From: Combretum micranthum
Lineage: Eukaryota > Streptophyta > Magnoliopsida > Myrtales > Combretaceae
DNA: 64,000 nucleotides
Assembly: GCA_024138025.1 (NCBI GenBank)
Contig: JAMXBD010001589.1
Coordinates: 272,746 to 336,745, forward strand
Direction of reading: 5' to 3'
Shown here: piece by piece, positions 33,801 to 45,890 of the stretch
Position numbering within the stretch: the stretch's first letter is position 1
Layout of the letters: each line of letters begins with the position of its first letter
Made by a program: the position numbers and the translations under genes
Notes under the pieces: model-generated
What the model was told of the DNA's origin: nothing
The model's input: only the letters and a program-made list of their open reading frames with translations
Databases searched by the model: none

Positions 33801-35991
33801 TTTTTCCATTATAATTCACAACATCACATAATTTAACAATCTATACTATTTCTGTATATCCATACATCTATATACCTTCCCTTATTAACTTATAACTTCA
33901 TAATTTGTCATTTGAACATCCGTTTTTCAATAATAATTTTTTTTTTGAAATTTTAAGGTTCCATTTGTCTCTCCATTTCATCAAATCCATAATCAATATT
34001 AGTTAATCATATCCATCCATAAAATAACTCAATAGCAATTTAGTCTCCAATTTCATGATTTCGATAATTACTCATCGTGGTCCACATTTCTACATAATAT
34101 GTCATATACTTAAATCAATTTCTCTTTGTTATAAATTATTATCAAATCATTGATTTCTCATTTAATATGATTCATAATAGCCCACAATCCAACTTTTCAA
34201 ACAACGCTCCTCAAATAATTAGTTAAGTCATCTATAGCCTAAAATTGACAATTTCTCCATTATTTACACAAGGAGCTATTTTTCTTTAACTTATTACATC
34301 ATAATCTACCAAAACCAACTTTAATTTGGTCTATGAATTTGAGAGTCTTCCTCCTCTTCTAATACTTATTCATTCTACGCATTATTTCTCATTAATCTAG
34401 CTTATGTAGTGCTAAAGATGAGATAAGGTTAAGGTTTACTTACCTCTGTAAGTCTTATGGGTTCATTGTCTAGAAGAGAGAGAAAAGGGAGCAAAGAAAA
34501 TAAAAGAAAGATGGATAAAAATGGGATGGCAATTGGTACTAGGGTTTTAGAATAGCATAAAGGTGTCTTTTATCACATTGTGCCACATGATGCGATCCTA
34601 GGTATTCACCTTTTACATATGTAGAAATCTTAACCAGTCTAGGGTTTTTAATTAATCTTATGGATTAATAACGATTTAAATAGTTCAACTAAGTCTAATT
34701 TATTTATTTTAACTGAAATTTTAATTTTGATTCACATAGGTTCCTAATTAGGGGCAAAAATGTAACTTTCTAAAAGCAGGGTCCCAAATTGTGTTGTTTT
34801 GATTTTTCTTGTAAAATTTTCATGTAAAATCATCATTAAATTCTCATTTACTTTATCTTGATATTTTTTAATTTTTTTAATCTTCGAAAACTTAGGTTCT
34901 TGGTTTGGGACAAAATTAGAAATTTTTAAAAATTCGTCATTTAAGCTCTTGCATAACTTCGACTGCTTAAATTGACTTTAAATGATTTTCATTTCTTATT
35001 ATTGGTATTTCGATCATTTCACTCATTATAAAAACATTTCAATAAACCATGATATCGACGACCCCATTACACAATGCCACTCAAACGCTTTAGCTCATAC
35101 CAAAAAGCATAATTTCATTAATAACAAAAAACTAAGCACAATTCTTTATTCAAGATAAAAGGAGAAAAATACACCTAAAAATAACAAGATTTTCTTCTTG
35201 AACTCTCAAAGGCTAACTCCATAGTGAAAATTCATAATGGAATGCACTAACAGTATGGATAAGTGATGTGCATGGGTAATGCAAAAAATGAGATGTATAG
35301 GTGAGGTGGAAACTGAATATTTTAAAGAGTGAGGTGGTAAATGGTGTACATGGTAATTGGTGAATGATGTGTTTTAGAATAAATGATAAAGGATAGGTGT
35401 CTCAAAAGTGATGATGAATTATTGGAATGATTGGATTTGATATGTAAAAATGTGTTGGGAGTAAGTAATGAGTAAAGACATGGTGTGAGTAAGTGTACAG
35501 GAGTGGAGTGGACCGAAAATGAAAACACAAAAGGAAGACTTTTATTGTCTATTATAGATGAGCTTTAAGAGTAATGGCCTAATACTATTAATAACAATAA
35601 AAATAAAATGTTGCTAAAGTTGGTCTTGGTAGGTTGCTTTAGCCTTTTGTACTAAGTTCAGCTTAGAATATAAGTTACTCAAGTCTTTAAATAATCGAAT
35701 AATGTAGCTTAGCACTTTGAGTTCTTAGAGAGCTAATATGTTAAAGTTTAGTTTTTTGAACCAAAAGGTTCACATTTCATTTTGATGAAACAAAACATTA
35801 TAAAATTGAATCATATTTAAGGACAAATTTGACTTAAAATATATTTCTGTAATCTTATCTAAAACAGAAGTTAAACTATGTAAAACATGTTTATCTAACT
35901 TTGAAGTTGTTAAGTATGTGTTTTAGGCTTTTTCTTAAAATTGCGTTGGCCTTTTTAATAATGAAAAGTTGTAGTGGACTAGCATTCGGAC
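30876..35991. other. long AT-rich gene-free stretch, partly LTR-like on the minus strand
   Basis: No gene recognised over 5.1 kb. 31500-34700 reads on the minus strand like a decayed plant gypsy-type LTR or leader: CCTAGTACACAATAAGC at 31795, CT-rich patches and a GGTTTTTAATTAATC end near 34640. A compound (CA)n(TA)n(GTAT)n microsatellite lies at 32752-32791. The minus-strand ORF 35322-35528 is serine/histidine-rich without a domain. Nothing else was identified. Confidence 0.3.
32752..32791. repeat. compound microsatellite (CA)n(TA)n(GTAT)n
   Basis: About nine CA units run directly into ATATATAT and three GTAT units. Confidence 0.95.
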
Positions 35992-36429
35992 TTGGGATGT
36001 AAATGAACCAAGCTAGTTCACAAATTACTTGAGTTCGGCTTAATATTTACCCGAATTCTACTCGAGAATAGTCAAGTCAAGCTTGAACTCAAGCTATTTG
36101 AATAGCTTATTAAGTACAGTTCAAGCTTTATAGTTTAAGCTCGATTAACTCGTGTGTTTAATCGAGCTCAAGTTAAGTTTATATATTCATCGAATTCAAA
36201 TTAAGTTTAGGTACTAAAATTATTTAAATTAAAATTAAACATGTTTTTTTAATAAATCAACCATAAATGAGCTTAATCAAGTCGATCTTAAGCTTAAACT
36301 TTTAAACTCAGTTGAGTTTAAGTAGAGTTTGAGTTGAGTTCGAGCTAAGCTCAAGCTTTGCAATTTCGAATCAAACTTAAGATTGAGCTTAGCATTTTAC
36401 TATCTTGACTTGACTCATTTGCAACCCTA
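35992..36429. mobile_element. hAT-type MITE, copy 2 (family of 4619-5028)
   Basis: 438 bp. The left end is TTGGGATGTAAATGAACCAAG; the reverse complement of the right end is TAGGGTTGCAAATGAGTCAAG. The interior is rich in AAGCTCGA/TTGAGTT words, as in copy 1. The flanking 8-bp sequences attcggac (35984-35991) and attctaac (36430-36437) agree at 6 of 8 positions, consistent with an old target duplication. Non-coding. Confidence 0.7.
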
Positions 36430-37128
36430 ATTCTAACAACAAGGCATGGAGTCCTACAATAAGCTAATTAGAAGGACTTGATTAAGTACCGATCAAGGTT
36501 TAAACAACACATCTGGATGCTAGTGTATAGCATTCAAATGCCCCCTAGATTTAACATGATCAAAATATTTTTGATGTGGTTGTAGTAACCTAGCGTTTGG
36601 ATGCCTAGGCATGGCATTTAGATAGTAGACACTTTTATTTAGTGCCTTATTTTTTGGAGCTCTAAAGTGGACTGAATATCACACTTATCTAAGCCTTTTC
36701 TAAGTTCACCTAAATCTATCATCTTGCTTCAGAAATAAAAGCCCCCATCTAGTGCCCCCATCTAGTGCCCCATCATCTATCAAGATATTCTACTTGATGT
36801 TGATTATATGAAACATGTCAACATTAATAACCATTTTCTATGAAAAGTGATTACCTCTTGTTAGGTTCTCTTTTACCACATTCCCACTCATAATTAGCAC
36901 AAAGATATCCTTAGCTAGAACTTCTTCACAATAGTATTCATTAACCAGTACTCTAATCTCATGTAGACATTAACACATTAAGATTAAGGAGTATATTACA
37001 ATATATTATTGTGTATTAATAAAATTTGTTTATATAAGAACATAATAGTCATATTACTTTGTTATTAAGGTTATGTTACCTTATTGCTCCTATATAAAAA
37101 TATATTATATTACATTTTGTAGGGAAGC
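36430..37128. other. intergenic DNA upstream of a copia remnant
   Basis: GC-richer segment 36440-36780 includes a short direct repeat CCCCCATCTAGTG at about 36750-36770. 36950-37128 is AT-rich. It may contain non-coding or heavily decayed parts of the copia element ending at 37330, but no protein motif is visible. Confidence 0.35.
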
Positions 37129-37330
37129 TTAGTAATATTATCTTTTACATGTACAATGGGTAATCTATCATGTCTCGTGCCTATGGTAAAATTATCTAGA
37201 TATGTCAAGATGAAATATGATTGTGTAAGTCAATTGACTAAGAAGAGGATTATAGTTGTTACCTATGTAAGGACAAAAAGTAATTTGGCAAAACCATTGA
37301 AAAACAAAAACACAGTATCAAAAGAACTAG
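37129..37330 (+). pseudogene. C-terminal tail of a Ty1/copia polyprotein (end of RNase H)
   Basis: The open frame 37156-37425 contains RYVKMKYDCVSQLTKK, IIVVTYVRTKSNLAKPL and VSKELVKG. This follows the pattern of the last about 60 residues of copia RNase H (conserved R-H-V-x-x-K-Y-D, then YVxTxxNLADxLTK). The usual NLAD reads NLAK and the TKG motif is lost. Integrase and reverse transcriptase are absent, so it is a fragment without activity. The frame continues past the homology to 37425 without meaning. Confidence 0.6.
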
Positions 37331-38390
37331 TTAAGGGCATATTTGTTAAAACAAGTCTTAAATCTTGCTACTTAATAGTGATATTACCGCCACTTCATAT
37401 AGTATTTACAATTTTAAAAGTATAATAGATAAAAACAAGTCGCTATTAACTACATATCCATAACTTGGTAATTAAGAAGATGAGATATTTAAATAATAAT
37501 TAATAAATCAAATTTGCATTTATATTCAAATATGCACAAATAAATCCTAAATACAAATATAAAGGTAGTGTTACTTCTAACCAAGGTGTTTCTCCTACAA
37601 ATATTCATACAATGAAGATTAGTACACGACTCAAAACCTACGAGCTTAAGAAGAAAGAGGCATCAACTTAAAAGATCTATATTTCTCAATTTACAATCAC
37701 TGACAAAATGGCTTATTAGCATATAGAAAAACATCCTCTACTTTGTAAATTAAGATTATAATGTGTGCATGGCATATTAAACTTAAGATCATTTACAACA
37801 TGTCACATGTTTATATAGAATATGGATATACAAAGAGACTAAACTTGCTATAAATATCAATAAATGACAATAAATAATCTCCAAATACACATATATAATA
37901 TAAACTTCAAATCAATGCACATAATATATAACTCCCGAACACATTCAAGTAAATGCAACTTACAAACCAACAATGATAGATGGCACTAAGAGTCCACTAA
38001 CCTAAATCAATATTTGCTATCACTAGACAACTAAAGGGCCCATGCCTAATTATAGCACACTAAAATATGAAGATGTAAACCATAACAAAAACATCGTAAA
38101 AGTCTCTGTATCTAGAAGACTAGCACACCAAATCTAATAATTAATCAGATAATCTTCTTCACTAGCATCCTCCTCATAGTCCACAAAAACACTATATATG
38201 GATAAGTCAAAAGCTAAAGAGGTATTACTGGTACCTAAAAAAGAAAAGAAATGAGTTGAAGCGTAGTATAATATACCAACAACCACATGTGCATGAATAA
38301 TCAATATCAAACTCACATGCAACGTCATGTCGTAAATGCAACAAACATCCATTTAACAATCTATCTAGTTAGTTCAATAACTATTAAAGT
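37331..38390. other. AT-rich intergenic DNA, possible minus-strand LTR remnant
   Basis: No gene recognised. 38130-38345 on the minus strand again shows the CATGCACATGTGG / TACTACGCTTCAACTC / pyrimidine / TAGGTACC arrangement seen near 4120-4200 and 31790-31860, suggesting related decayed LTR-like sequence. The ORF 38134-38352 there has no domain. Confidence 0.3.
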
Positions 38391-38394
38391 TGTG

Positions 38395-38720
38395 CAAGTG
38401 GGGTAGGTAATGTAGGCTAACTCATTTAACCTGCCAAAAAAAAAAAAAAAAGGTTGGGTCGAATATGTCATCCCGCTTTACAATTTGGGTTATTTTTGGC
38501 TCACGTCGCATAATCCGTAAGGTAAAGTAGGCCAACCCACCTACAGGTTGAGTTAGCCCATGAACCCACCAATTTGTTTTCTAAATATGAAAACCCATGA
38601 AAAAAAAATATAATAAGCTAGTAATAATTAATAACTATATGTAAGTATGTATTGAAAAAATTAACAGAATTAAAAACAATAAGAAAGTAAAACATTAATA
38701 TTAAATAAGAATTTTTATAT
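38395..38720. mobile_element. decayed non-autonomous hAT-like element, family member 2
   Basis: The start has GGGGTAGGTAATGTAGGCTAAC, followed by GGTTGGGTCGAATATG, CCCGCTTTACAATTTGGG, ATAATCCGTAAGG and GGCCAACCCACC. The segment 38640-38720 resembles 20080-20160 of member 1. No coding capacity. The right boundary is not resolved. Confidence 0.4.
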
Positions 38721-41700
38721 AATGTTAGTATTTATATAATTATTTATGTATAAAATATGATCCTTGCAATGCAACCATTTATACATTAATGGAGTAATCT
38801 ATGAATTCCATGATACAATAGCATAACCAATATATAGAAAAACTAAATAATTTTATAATACTTAAATATCATATTTGCAGCTGCGCATATAAGATCTGAA
38901 GTTGCGCAAACCTTCATAATCTGTTGTGCAAAGCATCGATTATTCACATCATTTCAAATAACTTATAGGAGTAAAAACTTTTACATAAAGTTGAAGGAAT
39001 AATATAATAGAAAGTAAGAGCAACTAGACTTAGTTTCCTATACATTAAGAGTTTTCCATGATAATTTCTATTGTTTCGATCACTCTTTTCTTTTCATTTT
39101 TTATAAAAAAAAGAATCCAAAGAAAAGTTTTGTAAACCCCGGAAATTTTTCACATTAGTACACAACTCTAAAATAGAATGTATGAACTACTTAGTAAACT
39201 TAGAATCTAATAAAAAAAAAAAAAAACTTAAGAATAGATCAATGACTTGAATTTAGTTAGGTTAACATTTAAAAACCGAATAAGGAACTTCTTTGACCCT
39301 AATTGATACCAAAACGAGATTTCGTATCTTAAACTAATAATTCAAGATATGATTAAAGGAAACCCAAATTTTCAAACCCCGAAACTTGTCTTATAAATAA
39401 AATAGATAGAAAAATATAGATGTAGAGATTAAATGACTACTAGTGAACTCAAAAATGATTTGAGACTAGAACAATGAGTAGTAATGAGCCTATACATGGA
39501 TTTAAACCCTAAATTTCAATATTCTTGGATAGTATTAGACATTACTAATAAGATTTCTTAGTAGGTATCAAAAACCAAAGATATATAGATAATTTAACTT
39601 ATATATTAAAAGTGATATCGAGTGGTTAAACAACTATGTTTATAGTTAGAAAACGATAATTTATAAATGAACCGTTAGGATTATGAATACACAATAAAAA
39701 TATAAACTGATATATAATTAATAATCTAGACTCAAAATAAATATTTTAGATCATACTATTGTTCTAATTAAGGTTTTCTTAAGCTATTGGAGCCTAAAAC
39801 AAAAATTGACCTAATAAGCTTAGGAAACCCTAATCGCGGGAGATAAAATTCTAAAAATAATTTATCGCGTAAACTTTAAACCTAAAGTTGAACTTAATAA
39901 AAATTTACAAAATTTGTAGAACTCTATACAAATTTTTGGAGATGAAATTCTTAAATAATTGTCATATTTGTACCCGTTTAACTTATTAAATTATCTTAAA
40001 ACTAAGATAATTAAGTAACTATTAATATTATATAATAATTTGATTCATTTCCGGTTGTAAATTGTGCAAAATGAAGGGCTTGGATTTTCTTAAGATTTGA
40101 GAATTGAAATTGCTTAGAAATTGTCCAAATTGTGCAACAAACTCAACTTAAACACCAATCAAACTTTGCCAACTCATCTCCTCATTAATGACAGTAAAAC
40201 AAATGGAGGAAATAGAATTCAAATGAGGAAGAATTCAGATGTAAATGGTCGAAGGAAACCGTCCTTATTCCTCTCTATACATGTAAGTATTTATAACTCA
40301 TAATGTATAAACAAACAAACACCAAACACTCCCAAAGTTTCCAGATTAAACAAGCACCTAAATAGCAAACAAATCAACCAAAGAACAGAAATCAACTTGT
40401 CCAAAACAATCCAATTCGAATCAAAGAAAAATATAACATGAAAAACGCATAATCTAGGAATAAGGTAAGTTATTGTAATTCGACTTGTTATTTGTTAAAA
40501 ACAAGGATTGAAACTAACTTCTGATGATTATAGGATCATTACCAACCCAAGAAAAAGCTTCAAATTCCTTCAAACAAGCCTGAGCAAGGTAAAATTAGAA
40601 AACCCTAGTTGTACTTTTTCCAAATTCGAAAATTAAAGACCAAATACATGTAGATGTGTTATGAGTTGATGTATGTATATATATATATATATATCACATA
40701 GGAACACTTAGGAATGGTTTGAGAATGTTTATGACATAGAAAATTGAAGAAACATGAACTGTTTCATCGGAGAAAATGATGAACAATGTCAACATTGTCT
40801 CTACGTCGGTAGTGTAAACATTGAACACCGGCGGCTTACAAGGGTAGGCTGGCGATATTGAGACGGCTTACACTGGAACAGAAGCTACATAAAATTTATT
40901 TTTACGTAACATGAACGAATGCCGGCTAACTAGGATTATGCGCCGGCAGCGTATAGTCCGACGTACGAGAGAAAGCTAGCGGCTTACAAGCCAGTGCAAA
41001 TGATACAAAATAAAATGTAAAACTTATGAACACTGGCATCTGGGTTTAAAAGTCGACGGCGTAGGAGCCAGCGTACAAACTTGTTTTCCTTGTGTAAAAT
41101 CTGTATTTCATGGACGAATATTTATATAATAATTATAAACATATTATATATATATATATATGTTAACATAGAATTTACTAAGTAGAAAAAATAAATACAA
41201 ATATTTAGAATAATAGTATATTTAATACTTGATAGCTTCTAAAACCCTAGAATTATAGGGAAATATTAAGTATTAATAACAACTATAATTATCAAATATT
41301 TGTTCTATATAGATAAATAGGTAAGAATGAAAATTGAAAAAAAGCTAAATTTATGAATAATGTGACTTCTAAAAATGACAAAATAATTATGTGAAACAGA
41401 TTACGAGAAACACGATGACACTAAGCAATGGTAAACAAATATGAGTTATTATAATAAGTCAAATTAAGAATAACGTAAAAATGGTGTTAATAACTACAAA
41501 AACTTGATAAATATCAATTTTTCGAATACCAGATATATGTATATAAATATCAAGTAAGACTAAGGCAAGCTACATGAAAATAAAGATTAATTTATAATTG
41601 TTTTCATAAGAACGTTAAAGAACCAAAATAAGTAATAGAAATCGAGCCAAATATCAATTTAGGATACTAGATACATATAGGGGTTTAGTTATATAATCTA

Positions 41701-43319
41701 TATTATATTGATGAATATTTTATTCATCTCAATAGGTGATTTTGATACCATAGAGGATCTTTCAGCAGATTACTACGATTAAGTCACTATGAGCAGGTGA
41801 GTAATTCAGTCATATTATACTGTTTGTGCTTGTAATTAGCTGAATATGTAATGCAAAGATAATAATAATATGAATATTTTGATGGAAATGTGTTGTGATT
41901 TGATTTTATGATTGCTAATCTACCATTGCAAATGTGATAATACAATGGTATGATGATGTGAAGTAATATGATAATGATTGTGTGTAATGTATGACCACCA
42001 TGAAATTGAATAAGAACTATTGACTTATTAAAATAACCTGGTCATGCATTGCATGTATTGCATTATTGCATATACAAACAGGTGACAGCCTACTACATAT
42101 TAATATTTTGGTTCTCTGTTAATGCTTGATTTTTCTAAAGTGTTAGTTCTTCTAAGGTTTTCTTTGTTCCGTTGGTTCTACGAGAACTAAGTGGCAACGA
42201 AGAACGCGCCCGTAGTATCGTTTTGAAATGATTAATACTTAGGGAGTTTCTAAGGATGGATACATGAAATGGACAGTTAAAACTGTTATTAAATTTAAAG
42301 TGATAACCCTAAGACGAGAAATCATTTATTTTCCTGTAAACTTAGTCTCTCCTGGGCAAGTAGGTCATAAAGTAAATGTTCTTCAACTCTAAAAAGAGGG
42401 CATAAATCTTTTTCCTGTTTGGATTCTAGATCATCCAAGCTTGTATATGAGCATATGTTTGAGTGATCGTATTACATACAATTTATTAATAACTTGTTTG
42501 ATGTGTAATATGTCTGGTTATTTACTGAGCCGTGGTTTCGCTCATACTCTAACAGTCTTTTTAGGTTTACGCTTCGACCTTGTTAGTTAGTTATTTCCAG
42601 AAACATGGCTCCGGTAAGGGCTTAACAGCTGGAAGCCTATGTTTCTATTTAGGATAAATGGTTTATAATTTTCCTAGAATGGATTAGCTAATGTTATCTT
42701 ATCAGTTATGTATATAGAGAATTACAAGAAGACTACATGGTTTGTAATAATCTATGATACTTTATGATTAAGATAGCAGTTATTTATTAATTTATTTCTT
42801 ATATGTATTTATCATTTCTTATCGAAGTAACTAAAAGATCCTGTTATTTTGGAAAAAATGTCACTCTCCGAAGGTAATCTAGTGATAGTATTCAGGTGTG
42901 ACTTGTCTACTTCTACTAGGGTACTCTCGAAGCGTGAAAAGTTTCATGTGATATCTTAGTATAATAAAATGGTAAATTACACTAAAAGGTTACGACATTT
43001 AGGGATAAGTTTATTTGAGGCTTAATATTTTTAGTTGTTCATTTGATATCATAAACGTTTAGAGAAATAGGTCAATTAAGGTCACCATTAATATGTATCA
43101 CAATGTAGCGGATCTTTTCAGTTTTAATTAAATTTTCTACCTATTAACATGTGTCAACAATGGAATAATTAAGTATAAAGGTGATAAGGATTATGTTTCT
43201 TTTTCATTGTATACATGTATGTATATGATACAATATAATTTAATGACAAGAAAACATTTTTCTTAGGATGATATAAATATCAGCTCAATTAAAATAAGTT
43301 CAGCTCTTTTAATTATATG
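38721..43319. other. AT-rich gene-free stretch with LTR-like segments
   Basis: No protein recognised. 40760-41090 is GC-richer and contains repeated CGGCTTACA words (CGGCGGCTTACAAG, GACGGCTTACACTGG, AGCGGCTTACAAGCC). 42100-42960 resembles a plus-strand gypsy-type LTR (TTTACTGAGCCGTGG, CTTTTTAGGTTTACGC, then GGCTTAACAGCTGG). A (TA)n tract lies at 40671-40694 and another at 41144-41162. I could not pair two LTRs. Confidence 0.3.
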
Positions 43320-44060
43320 ATTCTTTCAAATATATTACTTCTTATGACAATTCCATTATCTTTTTCATTTTTTAATTCTATATATAAATGATTTTTAAAT
43401 TTTTATTTGAAAATAACATTTATATCTTGTGTAATTACAATGTAATATTAAAATTTTGCAATAAAAATGGCCTACATAACCCACAAACCTGAATTTCTAG
43501 CCTAACTCACCCTACATAGACTGGGGTGTTGATTGGTTAATCAGTCAATTCATTACAATTTTTTTTTTGTTCTTTTAAAAATCTAATATTGTAATATAAT
43601 TATATTAAAAGTATATGTTATTTTTTATTAAAAGTAAAAAAGAAAAAGTTCTTGTTTACTTATAGGGAAAAATAATTCCCCCTTTCCACAATTTCTCGGA
43701 GTAATTTGTTTTAATTTCACTTAAATAACTTAATACTTAAATATATAATTCAAATGATAAAATTTAAAATTTATGACATCTAATGTTACCTTTACTACAA
43801 CCTATCACCAACTATCATCTAAATAAAAACTCAATTCAAACTTCAATTAAAAATATAAATACTTTTATTCGATTTTGTGGGTCAACTCGACTCAAGACTA
43901 GTTAGCCCACCTTAATTTTCGGATTATGCAAGACAAGCTAAAATGACTTACACATTAATGCAAATTGAAATTTTTAGTCCAACCTTTTTGATTTTTAAGT
44001 TAAATGGGTTGGTCGTATAATCTATGTTGATTGGACGAGTTTACTCGATTTTGTCCACAA
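43320..44060. mobile_element. decayed non-autonomous hAT-like element, family member 3
   Basis: 43360-43460 aligns with 20140-20285 (TTTTTAATTCTATATATAAAT, TGTGTAATTACAATGTAATA, TTAAAATTTTGC). 43480-43520 and 43880-44040 carry CATAACCCACAAACC, GGTCAACTCGACTC, TAGCCCACC and ATGGGTTGGTCGTATAATC, as in the other members. A second insertion may lie between. Boundaries are approximate. Confidence 0.4.
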
Positions 44061-44069
44061 TGAGGAAAA

Positions 44070-45890
44070 GATAATTATATTAGATATTCATTTAAAAACA
44101 AAAAAGTCAAAGTATTCGGAAGTCTTGTTACGTGATTAGTACAAGTAAGATTTATCATAGGATAAGAAAGATTTAAAATCCGAAAAACATATAGGTCAAG
44201 TCCTTCTCATCTTTGAATTCTATATGATACGATTATTTGTTTTCAAGTGATTATAAAAAAACAGGTATTGAAGCCAGATTTTAGTAGTCTCATTAATATT
44301 TTAGATAGGTCATACTAGATATGTGTTCAAATGAATGAGCTTTTAAGGTTTTATGGATCGAACCGTCCAGTTAATCATTTAATTATTAAAATAAATATAA
44401 TAATTAGAATATTAATTATTTTAGTTGTTTAATTATAATTGAGTGAAGTATAAACTGTTTGATAAGAATGAAATTGATACTATTAAAATTAATAATAAAA
44501 TCATGAAATTTTCTATAAATTGATGCAAAAAGAAAATTTAACCATGACTTTCCTTGTCGGGTTTTGAAATTTCCAAGGTTTCATAGTTATGTTCATGACA
44601 AGCCAGGAGTTTGCCACACTATGCATGTGTTTGTCTCTTGGGAAATTGTTTTATTTGACCTTATTGTTCTCATACAGGATTTTTACGCATGAAACGGGGA
44701 AACTTCGGCAAGTGTTAGACTAATTATTAGGAAGGACAAAGTCCTGCCCAGAAGAACCAAAAAGAAAGGACAAATTTATAGCAAAATGGCCATGCATTAT
44801 AGAGCCATGAAAACATAGGTGGACTCTATTCTACCTGGGCTGCATCTGAAATATTTTGTGTCTATCTAAAAGAATTTGTATCATATTATAATAATTGTTA
44901 TTCTTAGAATATATAAGATACAAATAAATAAAAGAAGGTTCGGAAAATACCAAATTGGATGAAAGATTTGTCAGAAGATAGTTAGTAACATATCGGGTCT
45001 GTTTGTTTAGTTTTTTTTGGCAAATACAGATACTTTTTTTAAATTTTTTTTAACAAATCGTTTATTAAGAAATAGATATAGATAAAAAAAAAGTTGACAG
45101 TTTTTATGAAAATATCAAATAGATCAAATATAGATAAAATATAAATACAAATTAGATATGTTTGCACATATCATTTTGATACAGATACAGATATAGATAC
45201 GGATGAAAAACAGACCATCCAAACTGACCCATAACTGCAATTAGTTTTGTAACAAGAAGGATAATAGATTTACTACTTTTAGCATGTTTACTAACAAAAT
45301 CAATTGACGGATTTAAAACTGAACCATTGTGTATAAAATAAGAAAAAAGAAAGAACTAATGGGTTATGCCTCTTTCAACTCCAATAGTTGGCGCTTTCGG
45401 TACTTGTAGGAGTTTGACCGGTTCAAACATGATTTGCACAATTCAACTTGCACAAACACATAAAAACACCATAGTTGGTTGGTATCAAGTAATAGCAATT
45501 AAAAGTAGCTTAGTGGAGAAGTTTGATTGAGAATTAGGGTTTTGACATTCACCTAGAAAAGAGGGGTGGGGAAATTACCAAAGTTTATATATATACTATA
45601 TAGTGCTGGATGGGAAGAGTGACGAGTGATAGCATTGGGCCGCATTATAAACTATATTGTATGGGCAAAACAATGTTTCTTATATTTCTATAATTTAATC
45701 GGACAAAATCATTCTCTTGCCTTTAATTTGATAGGAATTTATTTTTGTTGGCCTTTTATTTAAGGATACGTGTTGTTAATTGTTAGTAACATATATGCTT
45801 TGCTAAAAAAGAAATCAGTAATTGAGAAGTTTGTTTTTCTCATTTAATTAAAATATATAAGATGTGTTTTTTCTCAAGAGATAAGAAAGA
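44070..45890 (+). repeat. dispersed direct duplication, copy 2 (partner 29751-30875)
   Basis: Same order and orientation of blocks as copy 1, about 14.3 kb away: 44108-44330, 44535-44780, 44808-44860, 44880-44935 and 45665-45812. It is longer than copy 1 because of a 236-bp MITE at 44995-45230 and extra sequence at 45231-45660. The MITE's absence from copy 1 indicates it inserted after the duplication, or that copy 1 lost it. Confidence 0.75.
44995..45230. mobile_element. MITE related to 16937-17168, copy 2
   Basis: 236 bp starting GGGTCTGTTTGTTTAG and ending CATCCAAACTGACCC, so the ends form an 11-bp inverted repeat GGGTC(T/A)GTTTG. The interior has ATAGATATAGATAAAAAAAA and ACAGATACAGATATAGATAC repeats. 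Non-coding. No clear target duplication. Confidence 0.7.
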
